A DNA stretch of 64,000 nt. It comes from an uncultured Coriobacteriaceae bacterium (lineage in GTDB: Bacteria; Actinomycetota; Coriobacteriia; Coriobacteriales; Atopobiaceae). Below are positions 9,061 to 17,134 of the stretch, piece after piece. Every line of letters starts with the position of its first letter. Position 1 is the stretch's first letter. The notes beneath the pieces are model-generated. The model was not told the origin of the DNA, did no database searches, and worked only from the letters and a program-made list of their open reading frames with translations. The DNA is taken from NCBI GenBank assembly GCA_902779675.1, contig CACZCK010000002.1, positions 1-64,000 of the forward strand. Direction: 5' to 3'. Both the position numbers and the translations under genes were made by a program.

Positions 9061-9798
9061 ATGGAGGAGTTCTACATCACCAACGATGGCATCAGGCTGC
9101 ACGCCAAGCTCGACCGGCCAAGCAACGAGCCAGGGCCTGTGGCCATTGTCCTGCACGGGCTCACCGGCCACATGGAGGAGGAGCACATCGTTGCGGTGGC
9201 ACAGGCAATCAACGAACTGGGTATTGCCACACTGCGCGTGGAGCTCTACGGCCACGGCGGCAGCGACGGAGACTTTGCCGAGCACACGCTCTACAAGTGG
9301 ATCACCAACGTGCTCGCTGTGGTTGACTACGTCAAGGGTCTGGACTGGGTCGAGGGCATCTACCTGGGCGGACACTCGCAGGGCGGCCTCACCACCATGC
9401 TCGTGGCAGGCATGAGGCCTGCAGACTTCAAGGCCATCTTCCCGCTCTCCCCCGCCGCCGTGCTCATCGACGCGGCGCGCGAGGGCCTGTTCTTTGGCAT
9501 ACCCTTCGACCCGCACAACGTGCCCGACCACCTGAGCCTTGGGCCAGCATCGCTCAACGGCAACTACTTCCGCGTGGCGCAGACGCTCGACGTCGAGTCA
9601 GCGATCGCGCGCTACACAGGACCTGTGCTGCTCGTGCATGGCGACGAGGACCAGGCCGTGCCCGTGAGCTACTCGATCGATGCCGCAAAGAAGTACGCCA
9701 ACGCCAAGCTGGTGATCATCGAGGGCGACGACCACAACTACCACCAGCATCTGGACCAGGCAGTCAAAGCCGTCAAGGAGTTCCTAGCGAGCGCTTAG
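9061..9798 (+). CDS. Alpha/beta hydrolase, feruloyl/cinnamoyl esterase-like
   Basis: The 245-residue serine hydrolase has a complete triad: S106 in GGHSQGG, D197 in HGDEDQAVP and H225 in GDDHNYHQH. The oxyanion segment VLHGLTGH and the overall size match bacterial cinnamoyl/feruloyl esterases such as lactobacillus and Butyrivibrio enzymes. There is no signal peptide, so it would act on imported esters. GAAGGAGGGGCC precedes the ATG. The next gene follows 63 bases downstream in the same direction. Family assignment is firm; the ester substrate is inferred. Confidence 0.84.
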   Translation: MEEFYITNDGIRLHAKLDRPSNEPGPVAIVLHGLTGHMEEEHIVAVAQAINELGIATLRVELYGHGGSDGDFAEHTLYKWITNVLAVVDYVKGLDWVEGIYLGGHSQGGLTTMLVAGMRPADFKAIFPLSPAAVLIDAAREGLFFGIPFDPHNVPDHLSLGPASLNGNYFRVAQTLDVESAIARYTGPVLLVHGDEDQAVPVSYSIDAAKKYANAKLVIIEGDDHNYHQHLDQAVKAVKEFLASA

Positions 9799-9861
9799 AG
9801 CTCGTTCAGCAGGTGTCTTGCATAACGGGACCAGTACCCTAGCCTACCGAGGAGGCATGCC

Positions 9862-10485
9862 ATGACCAACTCCGTCATCTTCCAGGACCAGACCTACGTG
9901 CCCGTGGGCACGAGCGTGGGGCTCACCGAGCTTGACGGCGAACAGCTCATCCGCGTGGTCAAGCCCGAGGAGAACACCGAGCCCGACGTGCCCACCTATG
10001 CGCGCCTGGTGGGCTCCGACTTCCACGACGGCACCATCGAGCTGGACGTACGTGCGCGCCTCATGCACTGGGCAGACATCGACTGCCGCGGCTTCATCGG
10101 CTTCGTCTTCCGCGCGAGCGTGAACGACGATCGCTTCGAGAGCTTCTACGTGCGCCCGCGCAACGGTCGCAGCTGCACCGAGCCCCAGCGCCGCATCCAC
10201 ACCATGCAGTACTTCTCCTATCCCGGCTACACCTTCGCGTACTTCCGCGAGCGCGGCATCGCCGACTACGAGGCCAAGGCCGACATCGAGATGGACAAGT
10301 GGATCCACCTCAAGGCCGAGATCGCCGGCGCTGGCGCCAAGTTCTACGTCGACGACATGGAGACCCCCGCACTCGTGGTGGACGAGATGTTTGGCGGGGC
10401 CGAGGCGCGCGGCGGTGTGGGCCTCTACGTGGACAACGGGACCGAGGGCAACTTCAAGAACTTCCAGGTGACCTACGCCGACTAG
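9862..10485 (+). CDS. Concanavalin-fold protein, laminin G/DUF1080-like
   Basis: The 207-residue protein reads as a beta-sandwich of the concanavalin A-like lectin/glucanase type. Hydrophobic strands alternate with phrases typical of this fold, such as TIELDVRARL, RGFIGFVFRA, WIHLKAEIAG and GGVGLYVDNG. The last two resemble DUF1080-type sugar-binding or sugar-hydrolysing domains. It has no signal peptide or membrane segment. GAGGAGG precedes the ATG. It may form an operon with the esterase upstream. Carbohydrate binding is inferred from the fold alone. A second protein with a related fold is at 13761. Confidence 0.6.
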   Translation: MTNSVIFQDQTYVPVGTSVGLTELDGEQLIRVVKPEENTEPDVPTYARLVGSDFHDGTIELDVRARLMHWADIDCRGFIGFVFRASVNDDRFESFYVRPRNGRSCTEPQRRIHTMQYFSYPGYTFAYFRERGIADYEAKADIEMDKWIHLKAEIAGAGAKFYVDDMETPALVVDEMFGGAEARGGVGLYVDNGTEGNFKNFQVTYAD

Positions 10486-10506
10486 CCTGGTTTCAAAAGC
10501 ATGGAC

Positions 10507-10544
10507 GAGGTCGCTTCCCGCCTCACAAGGCGGGAAGCGACCTC
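10507..10544. terminator. Strong terminator hairpin
   Basis: A perfect 16-bp stem, GAGGTCGCTTCCCGCC (10507-10522) with its complement at 10529-10544, has loop TCACAA. It separates the convergent concanavalin-fold and ROK genes. Confidence 0.85.
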
Positions 10545-10583
10545 ACGCCTTGCCAGTCATGAGATCCCTAGGCTCCCGAATCC

Positions 10584-12068
10584 CTAGGCGACGCTGGTGG
10601 TCAGACGCTGCAGCACGAGCGCCAGCTCGCCCAGGAAGATCTTCTCGTGATAGTCGGTGATGGGGATGAGGTCGGGGATGAGGTCGTCCGGAAGACTCTT
10701 GGCCAGCTCGCCACGCAGGGCGTTCATGTCATCCACCAAGTCGTAGCTGAGGAAGATCGCATCGGGCGCCGCAACCGCGATGTTTGCCTGCAGCATCGTG
10801 GCCAGCATCGGCAGCATGGTCTCGCCGCTCCACGAGGCCTCCTCCTCGTAGTAGCGCATCAGCTCCTCATGTGTCTCCAGGCCCAGATCCATGTCGGCGA
10901 AGCGCTCGGCGTTAAGGAACACCTGCCAGTTGAGGCCACTCAGCTCCCCCGCCATGCCGCGCCGTCCGCGCAGCAGGTGCCCGTTGCAGACCGTGCCCTG
11001 GCCGCCGACCATCGCCCCGACCTGCTGGGTGTGCAGCGTAACGCTGTCGTACTCGCTCTGGCTCACGTAGCAGCCCACCGCACCGGCATTGGCGTTGTTG
11101 TCCACAAACACCCTGAGGCCAAACTTCCCCGAGAGCTCCCGCTCGATGTTGACACCCGTCAGCTCGAAGCCCGAGAAGGTGATGGTGCCGTAGTCCACCG
11201 CACCTGGCACTGCGACGCCCACCGCGTCGATGTCACGCAGGTCGATGTCCTTGACGTGCAGGGTGGCGATGACATCCTCGATATCGGCCAACTCGATGGT
11301 CGGCTTATGGACCTCTTCGGACGCCACGAGCTTGAAGTGGTCGAACAGGCGCCAATAGATCGAGGACCCGCGCGGCCTGTGTATGACCGAGATGATCAGC
11401 ACGGTCTTGGCAGGCGCATCCTTGCGCGCGTCTCGGAGCGCACGCAGGTCATGCGGGTCAGGCGCGGAAAGGGAGTCGTCACCCAAAAGGCCCATCAGCA
11501 TCCGCAGGGCACCTGCCCCATCGTAGCGTGCGAAGATGCGCGCAGGGATCTCGCAGACGATGGCATCGGGAAAGGCCGCAGCAATCTCGCGCCTCCTGAA
11601 GCCCACCTGTGGTGCCAGCATCACGGCGTCGTATCTGCCGCCCTCGCGCTTGGCATCCTCGAGCGCCTTCGCCTCGAAGGCGTAGTCCAGCGAAAGCGTG
11701 GAGGCAACCTCGGTCAGCTTGCCTGCGAACATCGTCGTGGTCATCCCCACCGTGCAGCAGAGCAGCACGTGGGTCCCGTCGTCGTCATGGCACTCCTCAA
11801 GGAGGCTGGCCATCTCGCCAAACAGCTGCTGGGCACGCTCAAGGTCCTCGAGCTCGAAGTGCAGGAAGAAGCGGTTCTCGCCCGAGGCGTTCTCGGTGAC
11901 GGCCAGCTCGACGACCTCTGGCATGTCGTCGAAGGCGTAGAAGTTGACCTGGCCGGTCAGGCCCTCGTTCGCTATGACGATATGGTCGCCGTCAGGCACC
12001 GTCGCCGTACAACCCTCCACCTTGCGTGCGGCAACCCATTCGCGAAACTCGCGTCCCAGCTCGTTCAT
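10584..12068 (-). CDS. PTS EIIB-like domain fused to ROK domain
   Basis: The 494-residue protein combines three parts. Residues about 1-95 are unassigned. Residues about 99-190 look like a lactose/cellobiose-type PTS EIIB domain: VLLCCTVGMTT holds the candidate phosphocysteine (C104 or C105) and YDAVMLAPQVGF the second conserved loop. Residues about 220-490 form a ROK/sugar-kinase fold with VAVPGAV (285-291), NNANAGAVG (324-332) and GHLLRGRRGMAGEL (363-376). The CxCGxxGC zinc motif common in ROK proteins is absent, as is any obvious helix-turn-helix. The ATG at 12068 has GGGAGG 8 bases upstream. A sensor or regulator of PTS sugar state is a plausible role, but this is inference. Confidence 0.72.
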   Translation of the reverse strand: MNELGREFREWVAARKVEGCTATVPDGDHIVIANEGLTGQVNFYAFDDMPEVVELAVTENASGENRFFLHFELEDLERAQQLFGEMASLLEECHDDDGTHVLLCCTVGMTTTMFAGKLTEVASTLSLDYAFEAKALEDAKREGGRYDAVMLAPQVGFRRREIAAAFPDAIVCEIPARIFARYDGAGALRMLMGLLGDDSLSAPDPHDLRALRDARKDAPAKTVLIISVIHRPRGSSIYWRLFDHFKLVASEEVHKPTIELADIEDVIATLHVKDIDLRDIDAVGVAVPGAVDYGTITFSGFELTGVNIERELSGKFGLRVFVDNNANAGAVGCYVSQSEYDSVTLHTQQVGAMVGGQGTVCNGHLLRGRRGMAGELSGLNWQVFLNAERFADMDLGLETHEELMRYYEEEASWSGETMLPMLATMLQANIAVAAPDAIFLSYDLVDDMNALRGELAKSLPDDLIPDLIPITDYHEKIFLGELALVLQRLTTSVA

Positions 12069-12176
12069 GCGCTCATCCTCCCGCATCGTGCGGTCCATAC
12101 CATCCCCAGCCTAGCACGCCAGGCAAATTGCGAAAGCATGCCAGGCGAGTCAATACGCGAGGGGCTTGCGAACGAA

Positions 12177-12208
12177 CGGGGCCGCCGAGGAATCCCCGGG
12201 CGGCCCCG
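12177..12208 (-). terminator. Hairpin downstream of the EIIA gene
   Basis: CGGGGCCGCC (12177-12186) pairs with GGCGGCCCCG (12199-12208). On the minus strand the stem follows the EIIA stop codon and leads into a TTCGTTC stretch, so it can serve as a terminator. Confidence 0.6.
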
Positions 12209-12236
12209 TCTGGCACAGACTGCTTCTGATGCGGCA

Positions 12237-12752
12237 CTATGCGGTGGTGATGACGGTGTCACCCGCCTTGACCTGTCCCTCGGCCACCTTGGCCAGTGCG
12301 GGGTAGTCGTCAGAGTTGGTGATGATGGTCATGATGATGTCGGGGTGACCGGCCTTCTTGACCTTGTCACGGTCGAAGCTCACGAGCGGCTCTCCGGCGG
12401 CCACGTGCGTGTTGCCTTCGCACCACACGGTGAAGCCGTCACCGTTCATCTCGACGGTGTCCACACCGATGTGGATGAGCACCTCCACGCCGTCGTCGCC
12501 CGCAATGCCCACGGCGTGCGGCATCGACGCGCTCACGGTGCCTGCCACAGGCGCATACACCACGCCCTCGTCGGGCCAGATGGCAACGGTCTTGCCCATG
12601 GCCTCGCCGGCAAAGACCGGATCGGGGATGGCGTCGGTCGCCTCCACGCGACCCGTCGCCACGGCGCCCACAGCGCCCTTGGCCAGGCTCACAGCAATGG
12701 CCTCCGGCTTGGCCGGCTTCTTGCTGCCGAACAGCTTGTCAAAGAATCCCAT
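12237..12752 (-). CDS. crr: PTS glucose-type EIIA component
   Basis: The 171-residue protein is a stand-alone EIIA(Glc)/Crr-type phosphocarrier. H79 (in SMPHAVGI) and H94 (in VLIHIGVDTV) match the two histidines of the family with the same 15-residue spacing; H94 should be the phosphorylation site receiving phosphate from HPr. An amphipathic N-terminus, GFFDKLFGSKK, resembles the membrane-binding tail of Crr. The GAGGGGGG sequence upstream selects the ATG at 12752. It could supply EIIA function to the EIIBC at 61817, which lacks its own EIIA domain. The EIIB-ROK fusion gene lies just downstream on the same strand. Confidence 0.88.
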   Translation of the reverse strand: MGFFDKLFGSKKPAKPEAIAVSLAKGAVGAVATGRVEATDAIPDPVFAGEAMGKTVAIWPDEGVVYAPVAGTVSASMPHAVGIAGDDGVEVLIHIGVDTVEMNGDGFTVWCEGNTHVAAGEPLVSFDRDKVKKAGHPDIIMTIITNSDDYPALAKVAEGQVKAGDTVITTA

Positions 12753-13082
12753 AGTGACCCCCCTCTTTTGCGGCCCGTTTCCACTCAGGCACACATGCGA
12801 TACGTCCACTGTACACCCACTTATGCGCATAAGTCATGACATCCCTCGCCCAATGGGACCGATCAACCATGTGCCTGACGCCACTCTATGACACCAACCC
12901 ATGCGGGCTTGCACTCCATACTTGGAATCCTCGATGTCGAAGAGACCGCAGCTCTGCACACGCATGGGCATGCCCTCCTGGCTAGAGTCGCGCACATGCT
13001 GCAGATACACAGGGAACGACCTCCGAGTGGCCTCGCGCCCATTCGAAGGTCGTCCCCCCATGCATGCAAATTGTGAGAAAGC
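12753..13082. promoter_or_regulatory. Intergenic region with 16-bp perfect palindrome
   Basis: No gene is visible in this 330-bp stretch. ACTTATGCGCATAAGT (12819-12834) is a perfect 16-bp palindrome about 67 bases upstream of the EIIA start, placed as an operator for that gene. A hairpin with arms GGGAACGACCT (13012-13022) and AGGTCGTCCCC (13047-13057), imperfect at one point, follows the flavin reductase gene and may terminate it. Confidence 0.5.
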
Positions 13083-13658
13083 CTAGCCTTTCATCAGCCC
13101 CGCGCCGGCATTCCATGCCTGGCCGACCTTCTCGCCCATGGCGTAATAGCCACTGGAGAACTGGTCGAAGGCAAAGAGGTTGAGCCTGGCGAAATCGGGA
13201 CGGCCCTTCTCGTCGAGCTTGTCCTCGTCACAGAGCACACCCACGATCTTGCCGATGACGCGATGCCAGCCACTTTCCTCGTCGTCGATGATGACCTCGC
13301 ACTCCAGCGTGAGCGGGTACTCCTCGATGATGGGGGCGTCGACCTTGGCGGAGCGCACTGCGTGCATGCCCGTGCGCTCGAACTTGTCGCCCATCTTGTT
13401 GCCCGTGGCGATGCCAAAGAAGTCGCTCTCGGCCATATGCGGAACATCGGCCACGCTGATGGTAAAGGCCTTGCGCGCGCGGATGTTTTCGCTGGTCTTG
13501 TGGTCGGCACCGATGTTGAGGGCCACCTTGTCGGAGTCGCAGATGCCACCCCAAGCCATGTTCATGACGTCCACCTTGTCGTTCTCGCCGTAGGTGGCAA
13601 TCATCAGCACGGGCATCGGGGCGAGGTACGGCTGGACCTTGAGTTCCTTCTTGGCCAT
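13083..13658 (-). CDS. Flavin reductase-like FMN-binding protein
   Basis: The 191-residue protein matches the flavin reductase/flavoredoxin split-barrel family. These bind FMN non-covalently and pass electrons to partner oxidoreductases. Typical segments are PMPVLMIATYGENDKVDVMNMAW near the start (residues about 12-34), FTISVADVPHMAESDFFGIATG in the middle, and LTLECEVI with HRVIGKIVGV later. No signal peptide is present. The start at 13658 is preceded by AAAGGAA. The gene is monocistronic as far as can be seen. Exact electron partner unknown. Confidence 0.8.
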   Translation of the reverse strand: MAKKELKVQPYLAPMPVLMIATYGENDKVDVMNMAWGGICDSDKVALNIGADHKTSENIRARKAFTISVADVPHMAESDFFGIATGNKMGDKFERTGMHAVRSAKVDAPIIEEYPLTLECEVIIDDEESGWHRVIGKIVGVLCDEDKLDEKGRPDFARLNLFAFDQFSSGYYAMGEKVGQAWNAGAGLMKG

Positions 13659-13760
13659 GGGTGTTCCTTTCACGATTGATACATGACGGACTAATGGCAT
13701 TATAATGCGGCATCAAGGATGACACCCACTTTGAAAGCGTGAGGGTCGCAGCTGGTGGCT

Positions 13761-14369
13761 TTACTCCTCGTCGGGAGCCTGTCCGTCGTGAGCCTCCCAG
13801 GCGCAGGGCCCAAGGTCGAGGTTGGCGAAGCGCGCCGTAAAGCTGGAGTCTTCGGGCGAGCAGGCATAGATGCCTAGGCGCACGGTGCCGCCTCCCTCGT
13901 GCAGGTGACAGACGCGCATCTGGCGCCAGCGCTCGCCGTCCTCGGAGCATTCGATGCGGTAATCGTCCTCTCGCCTGCTCAGGCGATACCACATGTGCCG
14001 AACGGTCACCGGGACCTCCGTCGTCGCCCAGTCCGACCAACCGTGGTTGGTCACGACGCTCCCCAGGTGGCAGAACTCCTCGTTCTCGTACTCCACCGAA
14101 CCCTTGATCCAGTTCTCGGAGTCGAGGTACATCACGACGCCGCACTGGTCAAAACGATGGTGGGCATCGGCGAAGTCGCACCGCACGGAGAACGAGAAGA
14201 AGGGCTCGCTGGTCTCGAACTGCAGTGCGGGTGCGTTGTCGTTGCGGAAGTGATAGTAGGTGCGCTGCCAGAGGTCGGTGCCCGGCTCGGTCGTGATGGA
14301 GACCGTGCCCCCGTCAATCGCCCACTCTTTGGGCTCCCTGGTCCAGCTCATGGTCGAAACGTCAAACAT
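13761..14369 (-). CDS. DUF1349 concanavalin-like protein
   Basis: The 202-residue protein resembles the DUF1349 family (yeast Ree1-like; concanavalin A-like beta-sandwich). Family-like phrases include TDLWQRTYYHF, FSVRCDFADAHHRFDQCGVVMY, WIKGSVEYE and VRLGIYACSPEDSSFTARF. It has no signal peptide and is probably cytosolic. AAAGGGG precedes the ATG. Members are often found near carbohydrate-use genes, but no function is proven. The C-terminus is acidic and likely flexible. Confidence 0.75.
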   Translation of the reverse strand: MFDVSTMSWTREPKEWAIDGGTVSITTEPGTDLWQRTYYHFRNDNAPALQFETSEPFFSFSVRCDFADAHHRFDQCGVVMYLDSENWIKGSVEYENEEFCHLGSVVTNHGWSDWATTEVPVTVRHMWYRLSRREDDYRIECSEDGERWRQMRVCHLHEGGGTVRLGIYACSPEDSSFTARFANLDLGPCAWEAHDGQAPDEE

Positions 14370-14728
14370 TGCTACCCCTTTCTACACGACACCGTGATCG
14401 AACGGCCCTGTATGCCCTGGCAAAGGTGCTGCTTACCACAACTCTATGGCGTATCTGGCGCATCATCAAGAGTGGTACCGAAAACAGCGTGACCGCACGT
14501 CAGTTGGCCAACGTTTGGCATGTCTGCCGAGGGCTTGGTGGCTTGCAGTATTTTGTCGGGTCGTACACTCGACGTCATTCTCTGACTATGCTAACGGCAT
14601 AACCGCAGGTAGAACACTTGTCACTTGTTTTGGTTTTCGTCGAGTGTACGACCCGTCCGAGTATCACCCAGCACGTTTCACATAAATACACGTTTGCACA
14701 GCATTGTCGGTAGTTCAGAAGCACAAGC
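14370..14728. other. Intergenic region without a supported gene
   Basis: This 359-bp stretch contains no convincing coding region. Its base composition is lower in GC than its surroundings. It holds the inverted repeat listed at 14557-14655. A short minus-strand reading frame through the repeat carries a CxxCGY motif (KCSTCGYA) but no start or matching domain could be supported. Confidence 0.4.
14557..14655. repeat. 99-bp element with perfect 18-bp inverted repeats
   Basis: CGGGTCGTACACTCGACG (14557-14574) is exactly complementary to the sequence at 14638-14655, with 63 bases between the arms. The arms are too far apart for a simple terminator. A miniature inverted-repeat element, a recombination site or a large cruciform or leader RNA are possible. 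No direct target duplication was seen next to the arms. Confidence 0.6.
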
Positions 14729-15187
14729 TCATGCGGCGTCGCCGCCCCCGAGGTCGCCAAGCTGCTTGATGAAGCGCTTCTGCAGCTTGTCGCAGGTGTA
14801 ACCCAGATGCTCATAGAAGCCATGCGCGTCGGTACGCTCCACGCGCGAGTTGAGCCGCACAAACGTGCCGGCGCCAGCACGCACACGCGCCTCGAGCGCC
14901 TCAAGGAGCTGCTTGCCAATCCCCTGCCCCTGCAGGTCAGGCGCCACGGCAAGCGAAACGACATCCCAACCGCCCGCGTTGTGCAGGGTGTCATAGTGCA
15001 GCGCATGGATAAAGGCGCCCACACGGCCAGACTCGTCGTCCTGCCAGACCAGCGAGATACAGTGCCCGCTTCCGGCCAGCGCATCAATCTGCCGACGGAT
15101 CACGTCCTCCGTACAAGCGTATCCCAACGACTCAGTAAAGATCTCCCACAGAGCTGGGGCATCCTGGGGCGTTGGCGTACGAATCAT
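14729..15187 (-). CDS. GNAT family N-acetyltransferase
   Basis: The 152-residue protein is a GCN5-related acetyltransferase that transfers acetyl from acetyl-CoA to an amine. Motif A is VVSLAVAPDLQGQGIGKQL with the Q/RxxGxG pyrophosphate loop. Motif B (FVRLNSRVERTDAHGFYEHLGY) carries the usual late YExxGF-like turn. The start at 15187 is selected by AGAGGAG. It lies 26 bases downstream of the DUF1848 gene and is probably co-transcribed with it. The acceptor is unknown. Confidence 0.85.
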   Translation of the reverse strand: MIRTPTPQDAPALWEIFTESLGYACTEDVIRRQIDALAGSGHCISLVWQDDESGRVGAFIHALHYDTLHNAGGWDVVSLAVAPDLQGQGIGKQLLEALEARVRAGAGTFVRLNSRVERTDAHGFYEHLGYTCDKLQKRFIKQLGDLGGGDAA

Positions 15188-15213
15188 GCGTGCTCCTCTC
15201 GTCGGAACCTGCT

Positions 15214-16152
15214 CTACAGCCCCAACGTCATCTGCTGGGGCACGAGCAGGCTCTTCTGCTTGGCGAAGCTGATCTCGTCGCCATCCTGCAGGTGCCCCAG
15301 CAACAGCGGGCTCTCTGGGTCGTGGTTGGTGCGGTAGTTTTCCAGCGCCTTCTGGGGACTTCGGTTTGCATAGCAGTACCGACACCCGTTAGGGCAGGTG
15401 TCGTAGGCACCAATGTCGCGGCTCTCAAAGCACCCGCAACCCGCTCGCTGGCCCTTGTGCTTGAGTCGCCTGAACTCGATGCCGTTGGCAGCACCCAGCA
15501 TCGCCAGCGTCGTGCACCCGCTGCACCCTATGCCATACTGTGGCCAGAGCCCGTTATTTCCGCAGGTCTGGATGAGTATCCCATACTCCCCGGCAATTCT
15601 GCCGAGCCCTGCGGCGAGTGCGTCACGCTCCTCGGACGTGGGAAACGCCAGCTCGGGGAAGTTCTGCTCGAGCTTCTGATAGCGTTCCACGAACGAGAAG
15701 ATGCAGCGGTCCACATGCCCGGCGAGGCGGTCGCACAGATGTGAGAAGGTCTCCAGATGCCGCTCGATGGTGTACGTATCGGTGAGCAGCACCGGGTCGT
15801 AGCGCCAGCAAATGCGCTTGGCACCAACAATGCGCTCGAGGTCGTAGAGCGTCTGCACCGAATCGTCGATGCTCGGCACCAACGGCTCGATGTCGCGTCC
15901 GTAGGCAGTGATGGTGTAGTGGAAGTGCGTGTTGAAGCGGCTGGTTATCTCCTGGAGGCGCGGTAGCAGCGGCGCATAGTTCTTGCTGCAGAACACCACG
16001 CAGTCCACGACCGCCGGATCGAGCTCGTAGCGGCTCACCTTGTGCGGAAAGAGCGGGTTACGTACAAAGACGAACCCCTCCTCAAAGCGCCTCAGCAGCC
16101 AAGGGGCATACCACTGGGCGGTGTCGGTTCGTGCTCCGGTGTTGATGATCAT
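15214..16152 (-). CDS. DUF1848 family protein
   Basis: The 312-residue protein belongs to the DUF1848 family, whose biochemical role is not established. Characteristic segments are MIINTGARTDT at the start, RRFEEGFVFVRNP, and the C-terminal Cys cluster CGCFESRDIGAYDTCPNGCRYCYA (about 255-279), whose CxxxCxYC-like spacing suggests metal or iron-sulfur binding. Earlier Cys residues (QTCGNNG, GCSGCTT) may contribute. It is cytosolic. The ATG at 16152 follows GGAGGGAGGGG. The GNAT gene follows closely on the same strand. Confidence 0.82.
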   Translation of the reverse strand: MIINTGARTDTAQWYAPWLLRRFEEGFVFVRNPLFPHKVSRYELDPAVVDCVVFCSKNYAPLLPRLQEITSRFNTHFHYTITAYGRDIEPLVPSIDDSVQTLYDLERIVGAKRICWRYDPVLLTDTYTIERHLETFSHLCDRLAGHVDRCIFSFVERYQKLEQNFPELAFPTSEERDALAAGLGRIAGEYGILIQTCGNNGLWPQYGIGCSGCTTLAMLGAANGIEFRRLKHKGQRAGCGCFESRDIGAYDTCPNGCRYCYANRSPQKALENYRTNHDPESPLLLGHLQDGDEISFAKQKSLLVPQQMTLGL

Positions 16153-16364
16153 GACCCCTCCCTCCACGCATCATTGTGCCAGACCGCTCGGACGGAAGCG
16201 CAGGTCACGCCTCGCGCATGAGGGATACCCCCTTTTGCATGAACCGTCTCAGAGGCGGTTTAACAGAGATGGCAGAATTAGGTTGAGACGGAACACGCCA
16301 TACAGGTATAACAATCTATGTGAAGCATTTTTACGTACGCAAGCACACGTCAAAAGGAGGAACC

Positions 16365-17042
16365 ATGCAATACGAGATCCGTGGTGGAAGCTTCCCCGTT
16401 GTCATCTGCCAGCTCCAGTCCGGCGAGAAGATGATCACCGAGAAGGGCTCCATGACTTGGATGACCCCCAACATGCAGATGGAGACCAAGGGCGGCGGCA
16501 TTGGCAAGATGTTCTCCAAGGCCTTCAGCGGCGAGAGCATGTTCCAGAACATCTACACCGCACAGGGTGGCCCGGGCATGATCACCTTTGGCTCGAGCTT
16601 CCCAGGCAAGATCGTTCCCATCGAGGTCAAGCCGGGCAACGACTGGATTCTGCAGAAGAGCGCCTTCCTGGCCTCCGAGGCGAGCGTCAACCTGGACATC
16701 TTCTTCAACAAGAAGTTCGGCGCCGGCCTGTTTGGCGGCGAGGGCTTCATCATGCAGCGCCTCTCCGGCAGCGGCATCGCCTTTGCCGAGATCGATGGCG
16801 AGCTGATCGAGTACGAGCTTAAGGCCGGTCAGCAGATGATCATCGACACCGGCTACGTGGCTGGCTTCCAGGACACCGTCTCCATCGACATCCAGCAGGT
16901 CAAGGGCATGAAGAACAAGCTGCTGGGTGGCGAGGGCTTCTTCAACACCGTGCTTACCGGTCCTGGTCGCATCTGGCTGCAGACCATGCCCATCCCGGGC
17001 GTCGCGGGCGCCATTCAGCCCTACATCGTCACGGCTAGCTAG
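16365..17042 (+). CDS. AIM24/TIGR00266 family protein
   Basis: The 225-residue protein matches the AIM24 family (TIGR00266). These form beta-rich trimers of unknown function, related in fold to tryptophan RNA-binding attenuation-like barrels. Typical phrases are FPVVICQLQSGEKMITEKGSM, a Gly-rich loop ETKGGGIGKMFSKAFSGES, and GSGIAFAEIDGE. No signal peptide is seen. AGGAGG directly upstream fixes the ATG at 16365; a longer frame from 16320 lacks such a site. A strong terminator follows. Likely monocistronic. Confidence 0.85.
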   Translation: MQYEIRGGSFPVVICQLQSGEKMITEKGSMTWMTPNMQMETKGGGIGKMFSKAFSGESMFQNIYTAQGGPGMITFGSSFPGKIVPIEVKPGNDWILQKSAFLASEASVNLDIFFNKKFGAGLFGGEGFIMQRLSGSGIAFAEIDGELIEYELKAGQQMIIDTGYVAGFQDTVSIDIQQVKGMKNKLLGGEGFFNTVLTGPGRIWLQTMPIPGVAGAIQPYIVTAS

Positions 17043-17065
17043 GCAACTCACACATCGCGCCAAGC

Positions 17066-17104
17066 AACGGCGGCCAGAGCAGATGCTCTGGCCGCCGTTT
17101 TGTT
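17066..17104 (+). terminator. Intrinsic terminator after the AIM24 gene
   Basis: AACGGCGGCCAGAGCA (17066-17081) pairs with its complement at 17084-17099 and runs into TTTTGTT. It also separates the convergent phosphatase gene. Confidence 0.88.
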
Positions 17105-17134
17105 CCGCAACCAACCAACATGCCAATCCGGCGC

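Noticed and set aside
10647..12839. 730-codon plus-strand frame across the ROK and EIIA genes
   Set aside because: It spans two real minus-strand genes and their gap, has no domain signature, and reflects GC-skewed codon composition.
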